Notes: generated from the sequence alone by a model not told the origin. 37,400 nt of DNA from Poseidonocella sp. HB161398 (GCF_005870025.1 NZ_VATA01000061.1:1-37400); one strand, 5' to 3'; positions 17,225-26,134 are shown, counted from the first letter of the stretch. Made by a program: numbers and translations.

Positions 17225-18466
17225 GGCCTTGCTACGCAACTCGGCTGACGGCCAGGGCATCCCTTTCCCCGGACACGCCTATCCTGCGGCTATCGTGACC
17301 GGAATGCCGAGTGCCGTGACGCGGCCGGGAACGGCCGCGCGGATCCGGAGCTCGGCAACCCGGCGGACGAAGGCGAGGCATCGCGCCGCCATCAGCCGCT
17401 GGCCAAGCAGCTTCACGCAGGTTGCCTTCGTCTCGGCCCGGTTCCGGCGGTGGTGCCCGCTCCGGCTCCTCCGCAGCGCCCGGCCCAGGCGCTTCGATGC
17501 CCGCGAGGTCTCGTTCCAAGCCCCGGGCTCCGGCGGTGTCCGGTTTCCATGGCCCTGCGCTGCGGCGGAGTTGAGGCGGGGAGGGCCGGCAAAAGGTCCG
17601 GGGACCCTTTGCCCGACGAACCGCGGCGGCACCGGAAGTCGCGATTGCGTCGTTGCAGGCGCGCGTATCATAGGCATCGCCAGCGCTGCTCGAACCGGTG
17701 GCGCATCCGCTGGCACCTCGGCGGTGACGGTGACGATCCCGTGGTCCGGACCGGTCTGCTCCGGCAGGGCCGTCAGCATCGGCCCGTCGCGGACATTGCC
17801 GGAGGCAACCTCCACCGCCTGGATCTCCACGCTCGCCAGGGAAACCGAGCCCCGGACGGCTTCCTGATCCTCCTCGCTCCTCGTCGGTCCCGAGGTGGAT
17901 CTTTCGCCGTGAACGAACCGCGCCGCCGGTCCGGGCGGAACCGCGAACGCGCCGTTTCGTGATGCCGTGCCTGCGGCAGTGCCTTTCCCCTTCGCCCTCG
18001 GCCGCGTTGCCATCCGTCATCGTCCTCGGACCGATGGCAGTCGATGCCTCATTGCCGATGAGCAGGCGAAGCGGGCCCTTGGCGCCGCGATGCGGGATGG
18101 TGACGTCCACGGTTCTCTGCCGCCCGGAAAGAGTGCCGAAATCCGGCACGGCCCAGCCAAGTCCGGACAATTCCGGCAGGCCCCCTGCGAAACCGGAGGC
18201 TTGCCGGAATGGCGGGCCCGAGGAGAACTGCGAGGGCAAGGCGCGCCTCGATGGCGTTCGTCGGGGACGTGATCCCCCGGACGCGGCCGCGGCCCGCTCC
18301 ATCGGCGGATCGATCCTGACGGTCGGCGATCCTCGCTGCCCAAGTGCCTGATTGCAGCTTTCCCAGTTGGCGGTCCTCTACCCGGGTTTCGCAGATCTGC
18401 TCATGCCCGCCAGCTATCATGCTGGATTGGCGCCGTGACTCTCCTGGCGCATTTGCGCGGCAAGAC
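17225..18466 (-). mobile_element. Eroded full-length IS903-type (IS5 family) element
   Basis: Both ends are recognisable. The right end on the plus strand at 17225-17239 reads GGCCTTGCTACGCAA. The left end, reverse complement of about 18450-18466, reads GTCTTGCCGCGCAAAT. Both are degraded versions of GGCTTTGTTGCGCAAA seen at the IS ends near 92 and 37270. The leader before the transposase start also aligns with the copy at 37270 (AATCCAGCATGATAGCTGG versus AATCCAGCGTGGTAGCTGG). Confidence 0.75.
17279..18404 (-). pseudogene. IS903-type transposase pseudogene, multiply frameshifted
   Basis: Starting at ATG 18404 (MSR-like), homology moves between frames. Blocks seen are NAIEARLALAVLLG, LGWAVPDFGTLSGRQRTVDV followed by TIPHRGAKGPLRLLIG, RRKIHLGTDEE, QAVEVASGNVRDGPML, DAYDTRACNDAI, GPWKPDTAG, ASKRLGRALRRSRSGHHRRN and CVKLLGQRLM, ending ALGIPVTIAAG and a stop at 17279-17281. 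These are the DDE transposase blocks of the IS903 group in order. Several frameshifts and about 180 bp of extra sequence make it inactive and old compared with the copies at the window edges. Confidence 0.8.
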
Positions 18467-18978
18467 CCTCGTTCAACATGGAGCATGCAACGAGCCAATG
18501 GCAGCTGCCGACACGGACTCAAGTGTGCCGATCGTCGAATTCCGGGGACTGTCCACGGCAGCGGTCACGTCGTCAGGCGCGATCCCGGACGGGACTGCAT
18601 TCCTGTTCGGCCCGAGACCGGAGACCTCCGATCGCCGCCCACCGCCGGAAGGCCCGCGCATCCGGCTCGGCCAGCGAGCGGCCGGCAGAGGGGACTGGGC
18701 GCGGCTGCGCGCCTGACGGCGCCATGGCTGCGCAGCTTGCCGGTGACGTTCCGCCCGGGCACGAAGCCTGTCTGTTTCACCGGCACCGACCGGAACTCCG
18801 CCACGCGCCATGATGCATGGCCCCGGGCTCCGCCGGACGTGGCGGGCGATGACGATCTGCGTGACGATATCGGGCGCCATGGCGAGGTCCTCCGCGGGAA
18901 CCGCTGCCGCCAAGAGCGCTTGTCGCAGATGTCGGGAACGCGCCCGCTCCGGACGGAAGGCGGCCGCCTCCCGGCCTG
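18467..18978. other. Gap without a recognised gene
   Basis: About 510 bases between the eroded IS and the promoter of the universal stress protein gene. Frames on both strands lack a ribosome binding site combined with recognisable protein motifs. Confidence 0.5.
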
Positions 18979-18992
18979 ATGATGCCCGTCAA
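18979..18992. promoter_or_regulatory. Imperfect FNR-type box upstream of the Usp gene
   Basis: ATGAT-GCCC-GTCAA differs from TTGNN-N4-NNCAA at the first base only. It lies 82 bp before the ATG at 19075. Confidence 0.45.
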
Positions 18993-19074
18993 TGACGGCA
19001 CTGCCGATGCAGCGCCAAATTGCAGGCAGCTCCGGGCCCGCAAAGGCCCGGGTCAGGAAAAAAAGGCCGTCATC

Positions 19075-19911
19075 ATGACCATCAGGACCATTTCCCTCAT
19101 CGCCTTCGATGCCGCTGAAGCGCCCTGGCTGATCGCCCGGACATGCGCGCTTGCACAGGGGTTCGGTGCACATCTCACCGTTCTGCACGCCTATGCTCCT
19201 GTGGTCTTCTTCGACGAATTCGGCAGCAATGCAGCGGTCTATGCCACGGTCAGGCAGTGGGAGGAGGAGGAGTCCGACAAGATCCGCGCGATCTACGAAG
19301 AGCGGGTCGCGGCCTGCGGCCTGCTCTCCGAGTTCCGGCGGCATTCCGATCTCTTCGGGGCCGAACGGTTCCTGCTGTCTGCGTCGCGCGGTGCCGACTT
19401 GGTGGTCGTCGGGACGAACGGGTCGCCGCATCGGACGCCGGACGACCGGACCGTCACCGAGAGGATCATCCGCAACCTGGGGCGGCCGGTGCTCGTGCTC
19501 GGGCCGGACTCGGCGATCGAGGGGCCCGCGCAAAGCGCCTTGATCGGCTGGAGCGACACGCGGGAGGCAACGCGTGCCGCCCATGACTCGCTTGCCCTGC
19601 TTCGCCCCGGGGCGGAGATCCAGATCGTTTCCGTGGCCGCGCATGGCCCCGGCCCGAAGATGGCAGCCGATGGAAGAAGCGATTTTGCGGCCGCCTTGCA
19701 CCGGCTGGGCTACGTGGTGACACTTTCCGATCGCGACAGTTCCGGCGCGGCGAGCCGGTCCGAAGAACTCGTGCTTGCCGCGCAGGAGAGTGGCGCCGAC
19801 CTGCTCGTGGCAGGCGCATTCGGGCATTCCCAGATCTACGACTACGTGGTCGGCGCGGTGACCCGCGATCTGCTGGCTGCATCCCCGCTGCCGGTCCTGC
19901 TGTCGAAGTGA
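19075..19911 (+). CDS. Tandem universal stress protein (two Usp domains)
   Basis: The 278-residue product has two Usp folds. The first (about 1-145) runs from TIRTISLIAFDAAEAPWL to ADLVVVGTNGSPHRTPD and RPVLVLGP. The second (about 150-278) runs from ALIGWSDTREATRAA to ADLLVAGAFGHSQIYDYVVG and the closing strand SPLPVLLSK. The second domain keeps a G-x2-G-like nucleotide-binding turn (GAFGHS). Such proteins support survival in growth arrest and anaerobiosis. The start at MTIRTI is preceded by an AAGG-rich stretch; an upstream ATG at 18979 would translate the FNR-like box. It stands alone on the plus strand. Confidence 0.92.
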   Translation: MTIRTISLIAFDAAEAPWLIARTCALAQGFGAHLTVLHAYAPVVFFDEFGSNAAVYATVRQWEEEESDKIRAIYEERVAACGLLSEFRRHSDLFGAERFLLSASRGADLVVVGTNGSPHRTPDDRTVTERIIRNLGRPVLVLGPDSAIEGPAQSALIGWSDTREATRAAHDSLALLRPGAEIQIVSVAAHGPGPKMAADGRSDFAAALHRLGYVVTLSDRDSSGAASRSEELVLAAQESGADLLVAGAFGHSQIYDYVVGAVTRDLLAASPLPVLLSK

Positions 19912-20420
19912 GCCGTCATCTCCGCCGAGCGGCAGTGCTCCGCCTCGCGCGGTCTCGCGGAGAACGACTGTCCCGCTGCGGCAGGTGGCCAGAACAGCCC
20001 TTGATGCGCGTGCATGAAGGAGTGGCGGCGCGCCGCGCTGTCGGCCGGCACGATCACGCCGAGGCCATTTGCCTCCGTCAGGCTGGCGCTGCACCTGCTT
20101 CGGCTGGAACGCGCGCGCAGTCTCCGCGCCAGTCCCGGCGCCTGCGCTCTGGAACATGATCGACGCCCGTGCCCCGGACGGCGTCACGGGCCATGGATCC
20201 CATGTCCGCGATCCGCTGCCATGAGCCGCAATCGTGCCCTGCCCACTGATCCTGCAGGCGGTACTCATGGTCCCCTTGCTCGTCCGCGCCCCCCGAAGGC
20301 CGCTCCGGTCCCTGCCGTCAGCACGAGCCTCCAGCCGCTCGCCTGCAGCGCCTTCCGCCTGCCGTACCGGCCCCTGCGCAGGCGGCCGCCCTGCCAAGGT
20401 CCCGCGACAGCCCGCCGGGA
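19912..20420. other. Gap without a recognised gene; one hairpin
   Basis: About 510 bases with no supportable coding sequence. A hairpin with stem CTCCGC/GCGGAG at 19938-19943 and 19957-19962 follows the Usp stop and could end its transcript, but it has no T-run. Confidence 0.45.
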
Positions 20421-20434
20421 ATGAGATTCGTCAA
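20421..20434. promoter_or_regulatory. Imperfect FNR-type box upstream of the fusion hydrolase
   Basis: ATGAG-ATTC-GTCAA, one mismatch at the first base of the dyad, 60 bp before the ATG at 20495. Confidence 0.4.
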
Positions 20435-20494
20435 TGCCGCGCTTCCGGCCGCATGCCATCCTGCGCATGGCCCACGCATCAGGGAGTGGCTGGC

Positions 20495-23125
20495 ATGACC
20501 CAAGAGGACGCAAGATTTGCCGATCGCGCCGACGCCGGGCGGCGCTTGGGCGCGACGCTTTCCGGGATGGGACTGGTGGAACCTGTGGTCTATGCCCTGC
20601 CACGGGGCGGCGTGCCGGTTGCGTTGGAGGTCGCTCGGGCGCTGCACGCGCCGCTCGACCTGATCCTGGTGCGGAAAATAGGCGCTCCTGGCGCACCGGA
20701 GGTGGCGCTCGGAGCCGTCGTCGACGGAACCTCTCCCCAGATCGTGATCAATGAAGCGGTCCTCAAGGCCTCGCGGGCCGATACCGCCTATCTTGAACAC
20801 GCCCGCCACCGGGAAATCGCCGAGCTGGAGCGCCGCCGGAAACGCTATCTCGGGGACCGCGCACAGGTGTCGCCGAAAGGGCGGACCGCGATCGTGGTCG
20901 ATGACGGGCTGGCGACCGGTGCGACCATGAAAGCCGCCCTGATCTCGATCCGGCGCCAGGGCGCCAAGCGGGTCTGCATCGCGGTGCCGGTCGCTCCGGC
21001 CGACCTGCTGCCGGAATTCCGCAAGATCGCCGATCACGTGGTGTGCCTGAATCCGGCACCGGTCTTTCATGGCGTGGGCGAATTCTACGACGATTTCCAT
21101 CAACTTACCGACGAGGAGACCGTCAGTCTTCTGCAACAGGGCTGGCTCGGCACTGCGCCAGACCGGCGCATGGTCTCGGTACCGCCCCTGGGGCTCGCGG
21201 GCGAGCTTGCGGTGCCGCCCGATCCGCGCGGGCTGGTGATCTTTGCCCATGGAAGCGGCTCTAGCAGGCTGAGTCCGCGCAACCAGGCCGTCGCCGGCGA
21301 GCTCAACGCCCGAGGGTTCGCGACACTTCTTTTCGATCTTCTGACGCCTCAGGAGGCCCGCGACCGGGCGAATGTCTTCAACATTCCGCGCTTGTCCGAG
21401 CGCATACTCGAGGCGGTACTCTATGCGGGCAGCGAGCCCGATGTCAGCGATCTGCCGACCGCCCTGTTCGGGGCCAGCACGGGCGCAGGTGCGGCGCTGA
21501 TGGCGGCGGCCGAGCTGGGCGACCGTATCGCTGCCGTCGTCTCGCGGGGCGGGCGGCCCGATCTGGCCGGGTCCGGCCTTGGCCAGGTCACCGCCCCGAC
21601 GCTGCTGATCGTCGGCGGCGAAGACCATGAGGTGATCGCGCTGAACCGCCGGGCCCTGAACGCCCTGAGCTGCGAAAAGCTGATGAAAGTGGTGCCTGGA
21701 GCGACGCACCTCTTCGAGGAACCCGGCACCCTGGAGACCATGGCGGAAATGGCCTGCGAATGGTTCGCGCAACACCTGAAGAAGCCGCCCTCCCCCGCTC
21801 GGGCCGAGGCGGGGCCGCGTCTGCCGGCTGACGTGGCTGCCGCGCTCCGCAGGGTGGCCGAGCCTCTGCCCTTGCCGGAAGATCCGAACTTTGCCGCATG
21901 TTTCGACAGGTACGGCAAGGCCCGGGTCGTGCTGCTGGGCGAGGCCTCTCACGGGACGTCCGAGTTCTACCGTGCCCGCGCGGCGATCACGCGGCGGCTG
22001 GTCGAACGCCATGGCTTCGCCCATGTGGCGCTCGAGGCCGACTGGCCCGACGCCGCCTCGATCGACCGCTTCATCCGCCGCCTGCCCGCGCGAGAGGACC
22101 GCATCGCTCCTTTTTCCCGCTTCCCGGCCTGGATGTGGAGAAACAGCGACATGGACGGCTTCGTCGCCACCTTGCGGCGCCACAACGACGGCTGCGCCGA
22201 GGGGGCGCAAGTGCGGGTCTACGGGCTCGACCTCTACAGCATGACCTCCTCGATAGCCGAGGTTCTCGGCTATCTGGACCGTGTCGATCCTGCCGCTGCG
22301 GCGGAGGCAAGAGACCGCTACAGCTGCTTTGCTCCCTGGTCGCGGGAACCGGCGGCCTATGGCCGGGCGTCGCTCAGCCGCGGATACGCGCTGTGCGAGG
22401 CGCCTGTTGCGCGAACCCTGCTGGACCTGATGAAACGGGAACTGCGCTATGCGTCCCGGGACGGTGACGACTTTTTCGACGCGACACAGAACGCCCGGCT
22501 CGTGGCGAGCGCCGAACGCTACTACCGCGTCATGTACTATGGGGCCCGCGAGTCCTGGAACCTGCGGGACCGGCACATGTTCGAGACGCTGCAGCGCATC
22601 CTCGACCGCGGGGGAGCCGACGCCAAAGCCGTCGTCTGGGCGCATAACTCCCATATCGGCGATGCCCGGGCTACCGGCATGGGCGCAGAACGGGACGAGC
22701 TGAACATCGGCCAGCTGTGCCGCGAGACCTACGGACGCCAGGCGGTCCTGATCGGCTTCGGGACGCATGCCGGGACGGTCGCCGCCGCCAGCGAATGGGA
22801 TGCCCCGATGGAGGTCAAGCAGGTCCGGCCGTCGCGGCCAGACAGCTACGAAGCGCTCTGCCATGCCGCAGGGCTGCCGCGCTTCCTTCTCGATCTCGGC
22901 CCGGGGCTTGATCCGGAGACGCGCCATGCGCTCGCGGACCCGCGGCTGGAGCGATATATCGGCGTGATCTACCGTCCCGAGACGGAACGCTGGAGCCACT
23001 ATTCGCACGCCACCCTTCCGGACCAGTACGATGCCTTTGTCTGGTTCGACCGGACAAGCGCGATCACGCCGACATCCATGCGCACCGTCGCCGGAGAAGA
23101 GGAAACATATCCTTTCGGCATCTGA
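20495..23125 (+). CDS. Phosphoribosyltransferase / alpha-beta hydrolase / erythromycin-esterase fusion
   Basis: One frame of 876 residues with three domains. Residues 1-215 are a type I phosphoribosyltransferase with the PRPP motif VVDDGLATGAT near 133-143. Residues about 225-430 are a dienelactone-hydrolase-like domain with FAHGSGSS and the nucleophile elbow S328 (GASTGAG). Residues about 440-870 are an erythromycin-esterase (EreA/EreC) domain. Its E483 and H486 (GEASHGTSE), E514 (LEADWPD) and H717 (WAHNSHIGD) correspond to the known catalytic positions. Substrates are unknown; macrolide resistance should not be assumed because most family members are not resistance enzymes. The start follows GGGAG. 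It is monocistronic, with an imperfect FNR-type box upstream. Confidence 0.93.
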   Translation: MTQEDARFADRADAGRRLGATLSGMGLVEPVVYALPRGGVPVALEVARALHAPLDLILVRKIGAPGAPEVALGAVVDGTSPQIVINEAVLKASRADTAYLEHARHREIAELERRRKRYLGDRAQVSPKGRTAIVVDDGLATGATMKAALISIRRQGAKRVCIAVPVAPADLLPEFRKIADHVVCLNPAPVFHGVGEFYDDFHQLTDEETVSLLQQGWLGTAPDRRMVSVPPLGLAGELAVPPDPRGLVIFAHGSGSSRLSPRNQAVAGELNARGFATLLFDLLTPQEARDRANVFNIPRLSERILEAVLYAGSEPDVSDLPTALFGASTGAGAALMAAAELGDRIAAVVSRGGRPDLAGSGLGQVTAPTLLIVGGEDHEVIALNRRALNALSCEKLMKVVPGATHLFEEPGTLETMAEMACEWFAQHLKKPPSPARAEAGPRLPADVAAALRRVAEPLPLPEDPNFAACFDRYGKARVVLLGEASHGTSEFYRARAAITRRLVERHGFAHVALEADWPDAASIDRFIRRLPAREDRIAPFSRFPAWMWRNSDMDGFVATLRRHNDGCAEGAQVRVYGLDLYSMTSSIAEVLGYLDRVDPAAAAEARDRYSCFAPWSREPAAYGRASLSRGYALCEAPVARTLLDLMKRELRYASRDGDDFFDATQNARLVASAERYYRVMYYGARESWNLRDRHMFETLQRILDRGGADAKAVVWAHNSHIGDARATGMGAERDELNIGQLCRETYGRQAVLIGFGTHAGTVAAASEWDAPMEVKQVRPSRPDSYEALCHAAGLPRFLLDLGPGLDPETRHALADPRLERYIGVIYRPETERWSHYSHATLPDQYDAFVWFDRTSAITPTSMRTVAGEEETYPFGI

Positions 23126-23246
23126 GCGGGCTTGTGCCGCCCTTTGCCGGACCGGCTTGCGGATGGCCCTCTGCCGGAGACGCGTTGCCCAAGGAAGCCG
23201 AACGGCGCATCTCTGGATTGGCATGCTTCGAAGGGAGGGCGGGAAA

Positions 23247-23618
23247 ATGCTGCCATTGGTCTTTGACGGCGCATCCCCGCGGCTCCCGCTGCGCGCCGTG
23301 CGCGACCTGGACACGGGTCAGAACCACGTGCTGATCGAGTGCCGAGGCTTGCGGCGCCTGCCGGAAGAATCTTCATCTACCGGCCGGGCGATCGCCTATC
23401 CCGCCCTCCACAGTATACGTGCCGCCGGGCGGTGCTGCCCTGGCAGGCAGCAAGGCTCCGGTGGCCAGGCCGCGAGGTCCGCGAGGCAACCGGCAGCCAG
23501 AGCGCGGACCGTCTTTTTCCGGGGCCGTAGCGCATTCGAGATGCCCGGCCCGTCCGACATCTGCCCGACGGATGAGGCCGTCGAGACGCAGGGCACCTGG
23601 ACTCTCCGCGTGGCTTGA
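23247..23618 (+). CDS. Possible small hypothetical protein
   Basis: A 123-residue frame that starts with ATG after GGGAGGGCGGG. The first part (MLPLVFDGASPRLPLRAVRD onward to LIECRGLRRLPEE) looks protein-like. The remainder is rich in Arg, Ala, Gly and Ser, as expected of unselected GC-rich frames. No family is recognised, and it may be a fragment of an eroded gene. The rest of 23126-23800 holds nothing else I can support. Confidence 0.25.
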   Translation: MLPLVFDGASPRLPLRAVRDLDTGQNHVLIECRGLRRLPEESSSTGRAIAYPALHSIRAAGRCCPGRQQGSGGQAARSARQPAARARTVFFRGRSAFEMPGPSDICPTDEAVETQGTWTLRVA

Positions 23619-23809
23619 ACTGCGCTGAACCGCCGGACAGGGCTGTCCCGGCGACCGGCAGGAAAGCGGGAGAGAACTCCTGTCGCTTCGGCTCGCCACG
23701 ACGGGCATGGGCACGAGAGGGAACCATGCTGACCTGTGCTCGCAACGACCCCAGGCGATACTCAGCCACTTCGGATCTTCCGCCCGCCTTGTCCACGGCC
23801 CGTCGCAAT

Positions 23810-23828
23810 GGTGCTACCATGGAGCACC
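23810..23828. promoter_or_regulatory. Palindromic operator in front of the antitoxin gene
   Basis: GGTGCT-ACCATGG-AGCACC is a perfect 6-7-6 inverted repeat ending 17 bp before the antitoxin ATG. An overlapping ATGGT-GCT-ACCAT repeat is at 23808-23820. Autoregulation at such sites is usual for type II toxin-antitoxin operons. Confidence 0.55.
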
Positions 23829-23845
23829 GATGCAGGGAGGCCGCA

Positions 23846-24145
23846 ATGGCAGTCCGCAAGCAGTCCGTCAGCTTCACCGACGCTGCCTTTGCCTATGCGA
23901 AGGCACTGGTCGAGCGCGGCGACGACCCCAACGTGAGTGCGGCAGTGTCAGGCGAGCTCGCCCGGGCCAAGACGTTGCGGGACCGCGACCAGGCCCTGTT
24001 CGAGGCCGAGCTGCGCCGCCGTCTCGCGACGCCGCTGGACCAGTGGGTGCCGGTGGGAAGCCTCGACGCACTCTTTGCCGGTGCAGAGGAGGCCCTCGAG
24101 GGGCTGCGGAGCGATCCCGACGGCACAGGGACCGCCCAACGGTGA
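23846..24145 (+). CDS. ParD-like type II antitoxin
   Basis: The 99-residue product has an N-terminal ribbon-helix-helix-like segment (MAVRKQSVSFTDAAFAYAKA, residues 1-45) and a C-terminal acidic helical tail that would wrap a toxin (about 46-95). It ends directly where a toxin-like frame begins. The start follows GGGAGG and lies behind a palindromic operator. The assignment rests on size, layout and neighbour, because RHH families are hard to place by eye. It may now be an orphan antitoxin since the toxin frame is broken. Confidence 0.6.
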   Translation: MAVRKQSVSFTDAAFAYAKALVERGDDPNVSAAVSGELARAKTLRDRDQALFEAELRRRLATPLDQWVPVGSLDALFAGAEEALEGLRSDPDGTGTAQR

Positions 24146-24530
24146 AGATATGCCCATCCGCTGTTCGAGCGCGATCTTGCAGCCCTCGCGCGGCATGGTG
24201 CGGAGGCCAGCGGAAATGTTTCCGCGGCCCGGTCGCGGCTGGCAGAGGCGCGAGAACGCGTCGAAAGCATCGCCGCCGATCCGGCGATCGGCTCCCGGAT
24301 CGGGGAAGCGCTGCCGGGCTGGCGTGCCCGTCATGGCGGGAAGGACCGGCGGATCGCTGTTGTCTACTGCCATCCAGCCGAGGAGAGATGCCCTCTACCT
24401 GGCAATGGCCGCTTTCGGTAGCCGGGATTGGACGACGCTTTCCGGTGAGAGGGCGGCGCATTTCGAGGCCATGTTAAGGGCAGTCGAAAATCTCCTTCGG
24501 GATCGACAGGCTCAATTCCGTTGCCAATGA
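24146..24530 (+). pseudogene. Broken ParE/RelE-like toxin
   Basis: Directly after the antitoxin stop the frame reads RYAHPLFERDLAAL, then GWRARHGGKDRRIAVVYCHP. Near 24388 the homology shifts frame and continues as ALYLAMAAFGSRDWTTLSGE to a stop at 24528-24530. A basic block followed by a hydrophobic strand and a second strand fits the RelE/ParE fold. No ATG, GTG or TTG opens the first segment in its own frame, so both the start and the frame are damaged. Family placement is tentative. Confidence 0.55.
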
Positions 24531-25186
24531 CCGTTGCGAAAGGAGAAGGATCTTCTACGGGATGGGAATCGCCGCTGTTGCGCATATCTGCTGGCGTCCG
24601 AAGTTCCCGTTCCCCCGGGGCGCACTTGTCCCAGCGCCACCGTGACGGGATGCCAGGGCCCGTGACGCTGTTCGGGACCGGCACTTGTATCCGGACCGCG
24701 GCCGCCCGTTGGAAGACGGCAGCGAGCGGAGGTCGGCAGCCCCGCTGAACCGGTCCGCCGCTCCATCCAGCCAGGTTGCCTGATCCCACGGTCGATGGCG
24801 CGATCCATTTGCGGGAAGGGAAGAAAGCGCTACCGGATTTATGTCGTCACGGCTGCGCCACGATCCTTGGACCGGCAGGCGAATGCGCGCATCCGCCGGG
24901 GGCGGCGCACGCCGCCAGAGCAGCAGTACGGCGATCGCACGCGCCGATCGCAGCACCCTTCGGCGGGTACCGTGCGGGATCGCACCGGATGCCGACGGCG
25001 ACGGCGAGGGACTCCCTTCCGATCCCGCGATGCCCTTTGGCATGGGCAAGCGGGGGCGGACCTGCGATCTCCATGCTGACGTCGCCCGGACCGCCGAGGC
25101 CCTGCGCAGCCGCCGAACAACCGGCCGGGATGCTCCGGCGCGGCAGGGGCGGAGGCCGGACCGGCCCCGGATGCCGCGCGCCCGGT
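24531..25186. other. Gap; possible fossil of a serine recombinase
   Basis: About 650 bases without an intact gene. At 24816-24845 the plus strand encodes GKGRKRYRIYV, reminiscent of the GRRYRYYV block near the zinc ribbon of large serine recombinases. The frame soon loses any such character, so this is a weak hint only. Confidence 0.25.
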
Positions 25187-26134
25187 TCAGATCGCGGACA
25201 TCACGTAATCCGGCCGGAGCTCTGCCTGGCGGAAGGCCTGGTCGCAGCTGAGCGCCTTCATCGCGCCATGCCCCGTCACCAGCGCAGTGCGGAACCCCCG
25301 GGCCTGCGCTCCGAGGATGTCGGTATGCAGCGTGTCGCCGACCATCAGCACCCGCCCGGGCGGAGTCGCCGGTCCCGCGCGGCTGCGCGCCAGATCCAAG
25401 ATCTCCGGGAACGGCTTGCCGCAGAAGACCGGCGCGATCCCGGTGGCGTCCGCAAGCCGGTGCGCCCAGTAGCCCGGCTCCAGCGACAGCCCGTCCTCGC
25501 GCGGGGCAACCAGATCGGGATTGCCGCAGAAGACCGGCCGCGGCTGCGCGGCGACGGCGCGGACCAGCAGGGCCTGGCGCGCCTCGTTCCAGGGCGAGGC
25601 GCCGATCAGCAGGAAGCCGTCGACCTCCGCATAGGTCCGCGGATCGTCGCCGAGGAAGCTGACCCGCAGATCGCCGAGATCCTCGGTGCCGTATTCCGCG
25701 ACGAGCATGATGCCCCAGTGCCGTGCATCGCCGCGCAGCCGCGCCAGAAGCGCCTCGCGGCTCGACGTCACCTCGTCTTCCGCGAAGTCGAAGCCAAGCC
25801 GCTGCCAGCGCGCCATCATGTGGCGCTTCGGATAGCCCGCCGAATTCGACACCACTGCGACCTGCTTTCCCGCGGCCCGCAGGGCGGCGACACGTTCGGC
25901 CGCGCCCGGGATCGGCGTCTCTCCGACATTCAGCACCCCGTAGGCATCCAGCAGCACCAGATCGGCATCCCGCGCCGCCTCCGAAAGGCTGCCGACCTGG
26001 AGCGCGGCGCCGCGCCGGCGGGCGGGCGGCAGGCGCTGCCGGACGGCCCGGTAGGCGGCGAAGGCCCAGGCCGCATCGCGACCACCCCCGCCTTCAGGCC
26101 GCGCCGTCGCCGGCAGATCGCCTGTCGGCCGCAT
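25187..26134 (-). CDS. HAD-superfamily class IIA hydrolase with atypical motif I
   Basis: The 315-residue product has a class IIA HAD layout. Motif I is at 63-68 (DAYGVL), followed by AAGKQVAVVSNSAGYPKRHM (motif II), a cap domain, GKPFPEI (motif III) and VGDTLHTDILGAQ (motif IV). The nucleophile D63 is present, but the +2 residue, normally Asp as general acid/base in phosphatases, is Tyr65. Phosphonatases and some uncharacterised alphaproteobacterial IIA hydrolases also lack it. Its ATG overlaps the stop of the phnE gene (TGATG), so translation is coupled. It likely acts on what the phn transporter brings in; glycerol-phosphate or phosphonate chemistry are both possible. Confidence 0.88.
   Translation of the reverse strand: MRPTGDLPATARPEGGGGRDAAWAFAAYRAVRQRLPPARRRGAALQVGSLSEAARDADLVLLDAYGVLNVGETPIPGAAERVAALRAAGKQVAVVSNSAGYPKRHMMARWQRLGFDFAEDEVTSSREALLARLRGDARHWGIMLVAEYGTEDLGDLRVSFLGDDPRTYAEVDGFLLIGASPWNEARQALLVRAVAAQPRPVFCGNPDLVAPREDGLSLEPGYWAHRLADATGIAPVFCGKPFPEILDLARSRAGPATPPGRVLMVGDTLHTDILGAQARGFRTALVTGHGAMKALSCDQAFRQAELRPDYVMSAI

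Noticed and set aside
20495-23125. Macrolide resistance gene
   Set aside because: The esterase domain is fused to two metabolic domains and lies in a stress island; family membership alone does not show drug resistance.
20318-23314. Minus-strand open frame of 998 codons
   Set aside because: It mirrors the phosphoribosyltransferase-hydrolase-esterase fusion and has His/Arg-rich composition without motifs.
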